DNA of 44,647 bases from Methanobrevibacter olleyae. GTDB lineage: Archaea > Methanobacteriota > Methanobacteria > Methanobacteriales > Methanobacteriaceae. Shown in pieces: positions 18,735-26,008 of this stretch. The notes beneath the pieces were generated by a model. That model did not search any database and was not told the DNA's origin. It saw only the letters and a list, made by a program, of their open reading frames with translations. Position 1 is the stretch's first letter. Each line of letters opens with the position of its first letter. The stretch covers positions 1 through 44,647 of the forward strand of contig NZ_FOTL01000018.1 of NCBI RefSeq assembly GCF_900114585.1, in the 5' to 3' direction. The translations under genes were made by a program, and so were the position numbers.

Positions 18735-19376
18735 ATGGATTCAAAAAAGGAAGTAGTTCTTATATTATCTGGGGGATTAGACTCATCTACTTTATTATAT
18801 AAATTATTAGATGAAGGCAAGGATGTAACTGCTCTTAGTTTCAACTATGGTCAAAAAGCAAGTATAGAGATTGAAAGGGCATCTGAAATATGCAAAATGA
18901 ATGATGTGAATCATTTTGTATTTGATATACAGAATATTGTAGACTTGCTTAGCAGCAGTTTAACAGATAAAGATAATGATAATGTTCAAGAGCCAATCAA
19001 CACAGTAGTTCCAAGCAGAAATACAATATTGCTTGAACTTGCAACTGCCTTTGCAATTAGCAATGAAAAGCAAGAGGTTTATTATGGTGCAATTAAAGCG
19101 GATATTGGAGATTATCCAGATACCACTCCTGAATTTTTAAAACAGATAAATGAATTAAATAAAGTTAATAATTATGAATACATTCCTATTTGCGCTCCTT
19201 TTATTAATACAGATAAAAAAGATGTTGTAAAAGAAGCTTTAAAATTGGGAGTGCCAATAGAAAAAACTTGGAGTTGTTATGTAAACAATGATGGAACTCC
19301 ATGTGGTGAATGTTTTAGTTGCAGATCAAGAATAAAAGCTATTGAAGAAGCTAAAAAAGAATTAGGTATGGATTAA
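18735..19376 (+). CDS. queC: 7-cyano-7-deazaguanine (pre-Q0) synthase QueC
   Basis: A 213-residue QueC, which converts 7-carboxy-7-deazaguanine to pre-Q0 with ATP and ammonia. In archaea pre-Q0 is placed in tRNA position 15 and turned into archaeosine. The ATP-pyrophosphatase loop SGGLDSSTLL lies at residues 12-21, and NTVVPSRNTILLELA and YYGAIKADIGDYPDTTPEF follow. Zinc cysteines are seen in TWSCYVNNDGTPCGECFSCR. GGTGTAATTAT precedes the ATG. It is first of queC-queD-queE on one strand. A long AT-rich leader includes three copies of ATCAATTT near 18688-18712. Confidence 0.95.
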   Translation: MDSKKEVVLILSGGLDSSTLLYKLLDEGKDVTALSFNYGQKASIEIERASEICKMNDVNHFVFDIQNIVDLLSSSLTDKDNDNVQEPINTVVPSRNTILLELATAFAISNEKQEVYYGAIKADIGDYPDTTPEFLKQINELNKVNNYEYIPICAPFINTDKKDVVKEALKLGVPIEKTWSCYVNNDGTPCGECFSCRSRIKAIEEAKKELGMD

Positions 19377-19398
19377 TCAAATTAATTTATTAAATAGT

Positions 19399-19421
19399 TT
19401 AATTAAATAAAATTTAATTAA
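19399..19421. repeat. Short palindrome between queC and queD
   Basis: TTAATTAAAT (19399-19408) and ATTTAATTAA (19412-19421) are perfect inverted copies around an AAA loop, 23 bases after the queC stop. It is a weak A/T hairpin and may mark an RNA-processing or attenuation point rather than full termination. Confidence 0.4.
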
Positions 19422-19487
19422 TCCATTAAATAATTAAATTAAAAAAACTAAATCTGATTAAATTATTATAAATTATGGAGGAATAAT

Positions 19488-19847
19488 ATGTTAAGATTAG
19501 TATCAGAACATAGGATATATGGCTGTCATAAATTAAAAGATCAAGGTGGAAAATGTACTCAATGGCATGGACACCAATATAAAGTTATTTTAACACTTCA
19601 GGCACCTTATAAAGATTTAGATTACAGAAATATGATTATGGACACTTATGACATTGAAGCGATCTTCAATGAATTCATTGGTGTGGATCATTTAAATTTA
19701 AATGAATTTATGGATTCTGAAAATCCTACTATGGAAGAAATGAGCAAATTCTTCTATGACGGATTAAAAGATAAGATTGAATGTTTAGTAAGTGTCGGAG
19801 TTTATGAAACTCCAGAAACTGGCGTAACTTATACTCCAATGGAATAG
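19488..19847 (+). CDS. queD: 6-carboxytetrahydropterin synthase QueD
   Basis: A 119-residue member of the PTPS/QueD family, which turns 7,8-dihydroneopterin triphosphate into 6-carboxytetrahydropterin, step two of pre-Q0 synthesis. Zinc ligands are His14 (YGCHKL) and the HGH pair at 27-29. The catalytic Cys is Cys23 in GGKCTQWHGH. VDHLNLNE carries the catalytic His, and YETPETGVTY near the end carries the substrate-binding Glu. GGAGGAATAAT precedes the ATG. Its place between queC and queE supports the QueD rather than biopterin role. Confidence 0.92.
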   Translation: MLRLVSEHRIYGCHKLKDQGGKCTQWHGHQYKVILTLQAPYKDLDYRNMIMDTYDIEAIFNEFIGVDHLNLNEFMDSENPTMEEMSKFFYDGLKDKIECLVSVGVYETPETGVTYTPME

Positions 19848-19907
19848 TTATAAAGTTTTAGGGTTAATATTTATTTTAGTATGGATTAGTTTTCTTTATT
19901 ATTTATT

Positions 19908-19981
19908 GCAAATTAATATTTTTTAAATTAGGTGATTAAAATTTGCAAATTAATATTTTTTTAAAGTAGGTGATTAAAATT
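19908..19981 (+). repeat. 37-bp tandem duplication covering the queE ribosome site
   Basis: GCAAATTAATATTTTTT plus AGGTGATTAAAATT occurs at 19908-19944 and again at 19945-19981. Each copy contains an AGGTGATT ribosome site. The first is followed by TTG CAA ATT AAT ATT, an eight-codon reading frame closed by TAG at 19967-19969 and in frame with queE. The duplication thus produced a decoy initiation site just upstream. Confidence 0.8.
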
Positions 19982-20578
19982 AAAGTTAGTGAAATCTTCA
20001 CATCATTTCAAGGAGAAGGGCCTTATGTAGGAACTCCTGCTACTTTTTTAAGATTGTACGGCTGTAATTTAAACTGTGAGTGGTGTGATACTGATGTTTC
20101 TACTTATGAAATATTATCTGTTGGGGATGTTTGTGAAATTCTAATAAGTCAAATGGAATTTAACAATATCAAAACATTAATCATAACTGGTGGAGAACCT
20201 ACTTTACAAATGGATGAAATTAAAGGCTTAATTAAAGAACTTCCAAAGGATATCAAAATTCAATTAGAAACTAATGGTTCTATTTTTGATTATATTACTG
20301 AAATAGAATATGTAATTAGCCCAAAAGAAAACAAAGAAAAAGTATTTGAAAATTATTATAAATATGAAAATACATTCTTTAAATTTGTTATTAGCTCTCA
20401 AAAGGATATAAATGAAGTAATCTCATTAAAAAATAAATATAATTATAATAAAACAATTTGGCTACAGCCTGAATTTAGTCAAGATATTGAAATTACTAAT
20501 TTGCTTAGGGAGAATTTCCCTCGCCTAGAGAATGTAAAACTATCTGTTCAAACTCATAAGTATTTAAACCAACGGTGA
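19970..20578 (+). CDS. queE: 7-carboxy-7-deazaguanine synthase QueE (radical SAM)
   Basis: A protein of about 200 residues that makes 7-carboxy-7-deazaguanine from 6-carboxytetrahydropterin by radical SAM chemistry. The QueE signature SFQGEGPYVGTPATFLRLYG precedes the cluster motif CNLNCEWCD (CxxxCxxC, Cys32, 36, 39), and IITGGEPTLQ lies near residue 70. The start is unusual. The only upstream in-frame GTG (19970) overlaps the AGGTGATT ribosome site, and a stop lies right before it. ATT at 19979, or 19973, stands at the distance used by other genes. A non-ATG start is therefore forced, and ATT is plausible. It is last of queC-queD-queE. Confidence 0.9.
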   Translation: MIKIKVSEIFTSFQGEGPYVGTPATFLRLYGCNLNCEWCDTDVSTYEILSVGDVCEILISQMEFNNIKTLIITGGEPTLQMDEIKGLIKELPKDIKIQLETNGSIFDYITEIEYVISPKENKEKVFENYYKYENTFFKFVISSQKDINEVISLKNKYNYNKTIWLQPEFSQDIEITNLLRENFPRLENVKLSVQTHKYLNQR

Positions 20579-20720
20579 GTTTATATTACTATGGATTATA
20601 TATAACTTATCTCAGTTACCTTAAAAATGTACTTATATTATTAAAATAAATATATTAATAAATATTAATAATTTGTTATTTTAAATTGAGCTTTGTATTT
20701 TAAAATTTAAGTGTGGAACT

Positions 20721-21143
20721 ATGTATAAAAAAATTTTATTACCAACTGATGGATCCGAATACTCTGTACGTGAAATTGAAAGAGCTACTAAGCTATTGGC
20801 AGAAGATGGTGAAATTATTATTCTTTCTGTTGCAATGGAATTAAGAAAAACGGCCTTTCAAAGAAGCAAGGACATTGATAAAGCTAATAAAGAAGCTCTT
20901 AAAGAAGCTAATGATAATGTTAAAGCAATGAAAGAAGGTTTTGATGATAGTGTTAATGTAAAAACTAAAGTTGTTGTAGGCTTCCCTGCAGAATCAATTA
21001 ATGAAGTTGCAGAAGAAGAAGGCTGTGATTTAATTATCATTGCTTCCTCTGGTAAAAGTGGACTTAAGAAATTTGTTATTGGTAGTGTTGCAGAGAGAGT
21101 ACTTAAAGACTCTGAAAAAGATGTTTTATTAATTCATAATTAA
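20721..21143 (+). CDS. Universal stress protein (UspA family)
   Basis: A 140-residue single-domain Usp. The N-terminal strand KKILLPTDGSEYSVREIERA and the ATP-binding loop ASSGKSGLKKFVIGSVAERV (GxxG-x9-GS) are intact, so ATP binding is expected. Such proteins act in the cytoplasm in stress and energy-limitation responses; no specific target can be named. GTGTGGAACT precedes the ATG. It is a single gene followed by T-rich tandem repeats. Confidence 0.93.
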   Translation: MYKKILLPTDGSEYSVREIERATKLLAEDGEIIILSVAMELRKTAFQRSKDIDKANKEALKEANDNVKAMKEGFDDSVNVKTKVVVGFPAESINEVAEEEGCDLIIIASSGKSGLKKFVIGSVAERVLKDSEKDVLLIHN

Positions 21144-21159
21144 ATTAATAAATCATTCA

Positions 21160-21300
21160 TTTTTTTTTTAATCTTTGTTATTTGTTGTTGTTTTTTTTTT
21201 CAAATGTTTTTATTTTTTTAATCTTTGTTATTTGTTGTTGTTTTTTTTTCAAATGTTTTTATTTTTTTAATCTTTGTTATTTGTTAGTATTTTTTTAACT
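21160..21300. repeat. 50-bp T-rich tandem repeat downstream of usp
   Basis: ATCTTTGTTATTTGTT, a T9-T10 run and CAAATGTTTTTATT recur at 21171, 21221 and, truncated, at 21270. Period is 50 then 49. Shorter repeats follow: CTATTTCTTATCTTTTTT twice and TAGTTATTTT three times, to about 21375. U-rich termination signal is the likely function. Confidence 0.8.
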
Positions 21301-21426
21301 TTTTATTTCTATTTCTTATCTTTTTTATTTCTATTTCTTATCTTTTTTAGTTATTTTTAGTTATTTTTAGTTATTTTGACTTGTTTTTAGCTATTTTTGA
21401 TATCACATACTTTTTATACTTAATTA

Positions 21427-21445
21427 GTTACAAAATATTTAAATA
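21427..21445 (+). promoter_or_regulatory. Promoter of the MtrA-like gene
   Basis: GTTACAAAATATTTAAATA has an A-rich BRE-like part and a TATA-like box at 21436-21445. The start codon is 172 bases further on, so the leader would be about 150 bases. A very similar TTACAAAA-plus-TATA arrangement precedes thiC. Confidence 0.55.
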
Positions 21446-21616
21446 TTTATTTAAGTATAATCATTTTGTAGATAGTTTACTATGAGATTAAGATTTTATT
21501 AGTTTTTTTTTATTTTTTTTATTTTTTTGTATTAATTAATTTTAGTTTGATTTCATAGTAATTATTTAAAAAGATTTAAAATTGCTAAGATTTAATAAAA
21601 TTAGAGGAGTGATATT

Positions 21617-22201
21617 ATGGTAGATAAAAAACCTACTGCTGATACTTGGCCTGTTGTTAGTGGAGATTATATTGTAGGAGACCCAGAAAGCCCTATTGCT
21701 GTAACTACTTTAGCTTCTCACAATGAAGATATTCCAGCTGCTGCTGGAGCTGCTATTGCGGGGCCTTGTAAAACTGAAAACCTTGGTATTGAAAAAGTTG
21801 TAGCAAACATTATTTCAAACCCAAACATCAGATTTTTAGTTCTTTGTGGTGCTGAAGTGCAAGGTCACATTACTGGTCAAAGTTTCCAAGCATTACATGA
21901 AAATGGTTGCGACCCTGAGAAGAAGAAAATCACCGGAGCTACTGGTGCTATTCCATTCGTAGATAACCTTCCACTGGATGGTGTAGAAAGGTTCCAACAA
22001 CAAGTAGAACTTGTTAGTATGATTGATAATGAAGATGGTGGAGCAATCACTGCTAAAGTTAAAGAATGTATAGAAAAAGATCCGGGTGCTTTAGAAGAGG
22101 ATGCTTTGCTAATTAATTTAGATGAAAAAAGCAGTAAAGAAAGTGCAAAATTGAATGTATCTTCTAGAAATGAAGATGTAGAAATAGATGCCGAAGCATA
22201 A
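21617..22201 (+). CDS. Soluble MtrA-like corrinoid protein
   Basis: A 194-residue protein homologous to MtrA, the corrinoid subunit of Na+-translocating tetrahydromethanopterin:coenzyme M methyltransferase. The corrinoid-binding core is intact: [20 protein letters not shown] includes the His that coordinates cobalt (His84), and [12 protein letters not shown] follows. Normal MtrA has a C-terminal membrane helix at about 220-240. This copy instead ends in a hydrophilic acidic tail ([12 protein letters not shown]), so it should be cytosolic. It is also not in an mtrEDCBAFGH operon. GGAG-TGATATT precedes the ATG, and its own promoter is visible. Possible roles are a soluble methyl carrier or a corrinoid store. 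The family is firm; the function is open. Confidence 0.88.
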   Translation: MVDKKPTADTWPVVSGDYIVGDPESPIAVTTLASHNEDIPAAAGAAIAGPCKTENLGIEKVVANIISNPNIRFLVLCGAEVQGHITGQSFQALHENGCDPEKKKITGATGAIPFVDNLPLDGVERFQQQVELVSMIDNEDGGAITAKVKECIEKDPGALEEDALLINLDEKSSKESAKLNVSSRNEDVEIDAEA

Positions 22202-22225
22202 TTTATTTTTTTATGTATTTTGTGA

Positions 22226-22316
22226 TTGTAAAAAAGTTTAGGCTTAAAAATAAAAATTTATTATTTATTTATAAATAAAATAATTAAAAATAAATTTAAA
22301 CCTATAAAATTTTACA
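22226..22316. terminator. Large imperfect hairpin after the MtrA-like gene
   Basis: GTAAAAAAGTTTAGGCTTAA near 22227 is imperfectly complementary to the sequence ending TTTAAACCTATAAAATTTTAC near 22316. Between them are AT-rich arms such as AATAAATTT and its near complement. The pairing is loose, so this is a tentative terminator. Confidence 0.4.
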
Positions 22317-22340
22317 GTCCCTTTATTTTTTATATTTTTT

Positions 22341-22470
22341 AGTAGTTTTAACTATCCCTATTTTTTTAGTAGTTTTAACTATCCCTATTTTTTTAGTAGT
22401 TTTAACTATCCCTATTTTACATGGTTTTTTCTTTTTTTAGTATTTTTAGCTATCCCTATTTTTTATAACT
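22341..22470. repeat. 27-bp tandem repeat between convergent genes
   Basis: AGTAGTTTTAACTATCCCTA and a T6-T7 run recur at 22341, 22368 and 22395, with an exact 27-bp period. A diverged fourth copy starts at 22439. The array lies between the MtrA-like gene (plus) and the marR-type gene (minus). Each unit has T runs on the plus strand. Confidence 0.85.
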
Positions 22471-22519
22471 AATAAAATGATTTAAATGAGGTATTTTGGG
22501 AATATATTACTTTTTACTT

Positions 22520-22972
22520 TTATTTTTTTATAACATTTATAGATTTATTAGAAATGGTATTAACTTGATTTTCCATTTTTTCTTTTTGGTCTCCAGTTAA
22601 CCCTTCAAAGAGAATTTTATCGAATTCTTCAAATATTTTCATACATTTTTCAAATGTTTTCACTCCTTTTTCTGTTAAATGTAAATTACGGCGAGCATTA
22701 TTCTCTTTGTCAATGGTTTTATAGACTAATTCCTTTTCTTCCAATTTTTTAAAAGTTTTTGTAATATTTGCTTCTGAAACATTTAATCCATTTGCAATTT
22801 TTCTTTGGCTAATTCCATCTTTATAATAAATCCTTGATAAAAACATGGCTTCTGCAGGATTAATGTTTAGATTTTTACTTTTACTTTTAAAAAAATCTTC
22901 AAATCCCTTTCTCATATTATACCAAGAATTTAAAAAACTTTTTTCATGATTAAAAACGGAATCTTTTTTCAT
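22520..22972 (-). CDS. MarR-family transcriptional regulator
   Basis: A 150-residue MarR-type winged-helix protein. The DNA-binding part reads INPAEAMFLSRIYYKDGISQ, RKIANGLNVSEANITKTFKK, LEEKELVYKTIDKENNARRN (wing with DxxxxR) and LHLTEKG. Such proteins are dimeric repressors released by small ligands. GGAGGCATAAT before the ATG at 22970-22972 decides the start, and a further 26 upstream codons are not used. A 24-bp inverted repeat lies just upstream, suitable for autoregulation. The gene points away from a metal-efflux gene 448 bases upstream, which it may control. Confidence 0.9.
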   Translation of the reverse strand: MKKDSVFNHEKSFLNSWYNMRKGFEDFFKSKSKNLNINPAEAMFLSRIYYKDGISQRKIANGLNVSEANITKTFKKLEEKELVYKTIDKENNARRNLHLTEKGVKTFEKCMKIFEEFDKILFEGLTGDQKEKMENQVNTISNKSINVIKK

Positions 22973-22995
22973 ATTATGCCTCCTACTATTGTATT

Positions 22996-23019
22996 TATAT
23001 ATTAAGTTTTTAATATATA
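22996..23019 (-). promoter_or_regulatory. Candidate MarR operator
   Basis: TATATATTAA (22996-23005) and TTAATATATA (23010-23019) are perfect 10-bp inverted copies around GTTT. The site lies 24-47 bases upstream of the MarR start, where the TATA box or transcription start should be. This is the usual position for a MarR autorepression site. The remaining 400 bases up to the CDF gene are AT-rich with no further structure that I can see. Confidence 0.55.
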
Positions 23020-23420
23020 TAAATTTATTGATGAATTTGAATATATACATAATTAAATGGAGATTTCATACTTTAATGTATAATTTTATTCATTTTTAAT
23101 AATTATTTATTTTAAATAAATTTTATTATATTACAATTTTGTTTACTTATTATTGATATATTCATTGATTATTATTAGATTTTTATATCTTGTTTATTAA
23201 TTTATTTAGTAATTTTTTATTTTTTTAATTATCATTAACTTAATTAAGCATGAATCGATTTTAAGAATATCTTTAAATATTTGATTTTAGAATATTATGG
23301 AGCTTTTATTATTTTAAATTGGAATTATTAAATCAGTAAAGATTTAATGATAAAATATATTTAACTTGTAAATCTAATTATAATTAATTATTTTTTTATT
23401 TTATTAATTGGGGTATTTTC

Positions 23421-24518
23421 ATGGATAGGAATAAAATAATAGTAAAAACTAGTGTTATTGGGATAATGGTAAATTTAATTCTTGTTGCATTTAAAGCAAC
23501 TATTGGAATAATGGTAAATAGTATTGCAATTACATTGGATGCAGTAAATAACTTAACTGATGCTTTATCTTCGATTATTACTATTATTGGAACAAAATTA
23601 GCAGGTAAGGCTCCAGATAAAAAACATCCTTATGGTTATGGTAGGATAGAATACTTTTCATCTGTAATAATATCTGTTATTGTTTTATTAGCAGGTATAA
23701 CTGCTTTAGAGGAATCATTTCCAAAAATATTTAATCCAGTTCTTGCAGATTATAATTTTGTTTCAATTTTCATAATTGCTGTAGCTGTAGTTGTTAAATT
23801 CCTTTTAGGAAGATATGTGAAAGATAAAGGAAAAGAGATAAATTCCCAATCATTAGTTGCATCTGGTAGTGATGCATTGTTTGATGCAATTCTATCGTTG
23901 TCTACAGTAGTAGCTGCTATTATTAGTTTAATTTGGAACATTAGTTTGGAAGGTATCCTAGGAACTATAATTGCACTTGTTATTATAAAAGCAGCTATTG
24001 AAATGTTATCTGAAACATTAAGTAGTATGATTGGTACTCGTGTAGATAGTGAGATAACTGATAGGCTTAAAGAAACTGTTAAATCATTCGATGAAGTTTT
24101 AGGAGCTTATGATTTGGTACTGCATAATTATGGTCCAACACAATTGATGGGTTCTGTACATGTTGAACTTAAGGATAATATGACTGCAAGAGACATACAC
24201 AAGCTAACAAGAAAGATTCAATACCATATAAACAATGAATTTGGGATTGTTTTAACTGTAGGTATATATGCATCTAATACAGATAAGGAATTTGGAAAAA
24301 TTAAAGAGGATCTTATAGAAATTATTAAAAACTATCCGGAAATATTGGAAATGCATGGTTTTTATGTGGATGATGATATTAATTTGATTACTTTTGATAT
24401 TATTGTTGATTTTAATGCAAATAGCCATAAAGTAAAAGAGAAGGTTTTAGAGGAAATTAGAAATAAATATCCAAACTATCAATTTGATGCATTATTAGAT
24501 GCAGATTACAGTAATTAA
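23421..24518 (+). CDS. Cation diffusion facilitator (CDF) metal transporter
   Basis: A 365-residue CDF antiporter with six predicted membrane helices and two ferredoxin-like cytoplasmic domains in tandem (about 215-280 and 290-360). Usual members have one, so the C-terminus is duplicated. The helix-2 metal motif reads DAVNNLTDALSS (NxxxD), and helix 5 reads GSDALFDAIL (DxxxD). These differ from the HxxxD pairs of zinc exporters and are closer to manganese-type CDFs. Mn2+ or Fe2+ efflux is thus possible, by inference. The GHPYGYGR-like loop KKHPYGYGRIEYFSS is typical of the family. GGGGTATTTTC precedes the ATG. A MarR gene is divergent upstream. Confidence 0.9.
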   Translation: MDRNKIIVKTSVIGIMVNLILVAFKATIGIMVNSIAITLDAVNNLTDALSSIITIIGTKLAGKAPDKKHPYGYGRIEYFSSVIISVIVLLAGITALEESFPKIFNPVLADYNFVSIFIIAVAVVVKFLLGRYVKDKGKEINSQSLVASGSDALFDAILSLSTVVAAIISLIWNISLEGILGTIIALVIIKAAIEMLSETLSSMIGTRVDSEITDRLKETVKSFDEVLGAYDLVLHNYGPTQLMGSVHVELKDNMTARDIHKLTRKIQYHINNEFGIVLTVGIYASNTDKEFGKIKEDLIEIIKNYPEILEMHGFYVDDDINLITFDIIVDFNANSHKVKEKVLEEIRNKYPNYQFDALLDADYSN

Positions 24519-24750
24519 TTTCACTAGGATTTTCATTGTTTTCATTATTTTCTAATTATTCTTTTTTTTAAATGGCTTTAACAATTTATCTAATTCTAAT
24601 CATTAAAACAATTCCTTAATTATTTTATTTTTTATTTAATTCAATGGGAAATATTATTTGATTCTAGGAGAGGTATTTTAATTTTTTTATAAATAATCTG
24701 GATAAATAGCTTAGAAAAGTAGTATTTAAAATAAGAAAAAAATAAATTAT

Positions 24751-24773
24751 GGGGGAGCTTTAATAGCTCTCCC
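24751..24773. terminator. Bidirectional stem-loop terminator
   Basis: GGGGGAGCT (24751-24759) pairs with AGCTCTCCC (24765-24773) across TTAAT: nine pairs with one G-U wobble. T-rich sequence follows on the plus strand, and an A-rich tract precedes it, giving Ts on the minus strand. It lies between the converging CDF and SDR genes, 27 bases from the SDR stop. Confidence 0.75.
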
Positions 24774-24799
24774 TTTATTATTTATTATTTATTTTTTAG

Positions 24800-25570
24800 T
24801 TATATTGCAGTCCATCCACCGTCAATACAGATTAATTGGCCTGTACAGTAACTGGAAGCATCGGATGCTAAGTAAATTGCAATACCATCCAATTCACCAG
24901 GTTCACCTAAACGGCCTGCTGGACAGTATGCTTTAATAAGATCCATAAATCCGTCTAATGCTATGGAATCTTCGGTTAATTCAGTTGCAAATACTGCTGG
25001 GCCAATTGCATTTACAGTAATGTTGTATTGTGCCCATTCAACAGCTAAATCTTTAGTTAAGTTCATCACTCCACCTTTTGCAGAGGAATATGCACTAATT
25101 CCTCCTCCAGGGAAGATTACTCTACTGTGGATAGAACCAATGTTGATGATTTTACCGTAATTTTGTTTAATCATGATTTCTCCAACAGCTTTACACATAT
25201 AATATACACTGCTTAGGTTAATGTTTATGATACTATCCCAGTTTTCTTTAGGCTGGTCAACAACCATTAAGTTGTTTCCAATACCTGCTGCATTAACTAA
25301 AATATCAATTCTTCCATAAGCATCCATTACTTTTTGAACAGATTCTGCAATGTTGTCTACATCACTAACATCAGTTACTGCATAGATGACTTCGCAGCCA
25401 TATTCGTCTTTTAATATTTTAGCATTTTCTTCTAATCTGTCTTCTCTACGAGCGAATAATGCCATTTTTGCACCTTGGCTTGCGAAAGCCTGAGCAATTT
25501 GCCAACCTAATCCTGATGATGCTCCAGTAACAAGTGCCACTTTATCTTTAATGTCGAAATAGTTTTTCAT
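24800..25570 (-). CDS. Short-chain dehydrogenase/reductase (SDR)
   Basis: A 256-residue classical SDR. The NAD(P)-binding loop TGASSGLGWQIA starts at residue 15, and ARREDRLEE follows strand 2, where the Arg residues favour NADP(H). NAAG, GSIHSRVI with the catalytic Ser, and YSSAKGG with the Tyr-x-x-x-Lys pair are all present. The Rossmann fold ends YCTGQLICIDGGWTAI. The closest annotated types are gluconate 5-dehydrogenase and 3-oxoacyl reductase, but the substrate cannot be told from sequence. Its bacterial appearance fits acquisition from gut bacteria, which is unproven. AGGAGATTTAAA precedes the ATG. Confidence 0.9.
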   Translation of the reverse strand: MKNYFDIKDKVALVTGASSGLGWQIAQAFASQGAKMALFARREDRLEENAKILKDEYGCEVIYAVTDVSDVDNIAESVQKVMDAYGRIDILVNAAGIGNNLMVVDQPKENWDSIININLSSVYYMCKAVGEIMIKQNYGKIINIGSIHSRVIFPGGGISAYSSAKGGVMNLTKDLAVEWAQYNITVNAIGPAVFATELTEDSIALDGFMDLIKAYCPAGRLGEPGELDGIAIYLASDASSYCTGQLICIDGGWTAI

Positions 25571-25826
25571 TTTAAATCTCCTAAAAATTTTCCAACTTTT
25601 GTTGGTTATATAATAATTTAGTTTTTCAATTATTTAAATATATGTTTATTCATTTTTTTCAAAGTTAAAAAAGATAATATCCTTAATTTATTTAGTTTGA
25701 TTAAATTTTGTTCATTTATTTTATATTATGCTATTCAAAGATTATTTTTAATAACTTTATTTTTTTAGGCTGTCAAAAATTTATAAATTTTTCTAAACTT
25801 TTTTTAATTTTAGCATATTGGAGCTA

Positions 25827-25894
25827 TTTTTATTTTTTTATTTTTTTTAATGCAGTGATACATTTGTTTTTTTATTTTTTTTAATGCAGTGATA
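25827..25894. repeat. 34-bp tandem duplication upstream of thiC
   Basis: A T-rich stretch plus TTTTAATGCAGTGATA occurs twice, ending at 25860 and 25894. It lies 110-180 bases before thiC. The rest of 25571-26008 is AT-rich. I see no TPP-riboswitch core in it. Confidence 0.7.
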
Positions 25895-25944
25895 TATTGT
25901 TTTTTTATTAACTTTTTTAAAATATAAAAAATTAATTAAATGAG

Positions 25945-25966
25945 TAATTACAAAATTTTATATGAT
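25945..25966 (+). promoter_or_regulatory. thiC promoter
   Basis: AATTACAAAATTTTATATGA holds a BRE-like A run and a TATA-like box near 25956-25963. The thiC ATG is about 46 bases downstream of the box, implying a leader of roughly 20 bases with GGTGCTTTA as ribosome site. Confidence 0.55.
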
Positions 25967-26008
25967 AAATTATTAAGTTTAGTAAAACTATTGTAAAAAG
26001 GTGCTTTA

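Noticed and set aside
22973-23050. 26-codon N-terminal extension of the MarR protein
   Set aside because: It would translate the operator palindrome and the GGAGG site; the residues are Ile/Tyr/Lys-rich like AT-rich leader DNA.
25571-26008. TPP riboswitch upstream of thiC
   Set aside because: The conserved CTGAGA and ACCTGATCTGGATAATGCCA-type cores are absent, and the likely leader is only about 20 bases.
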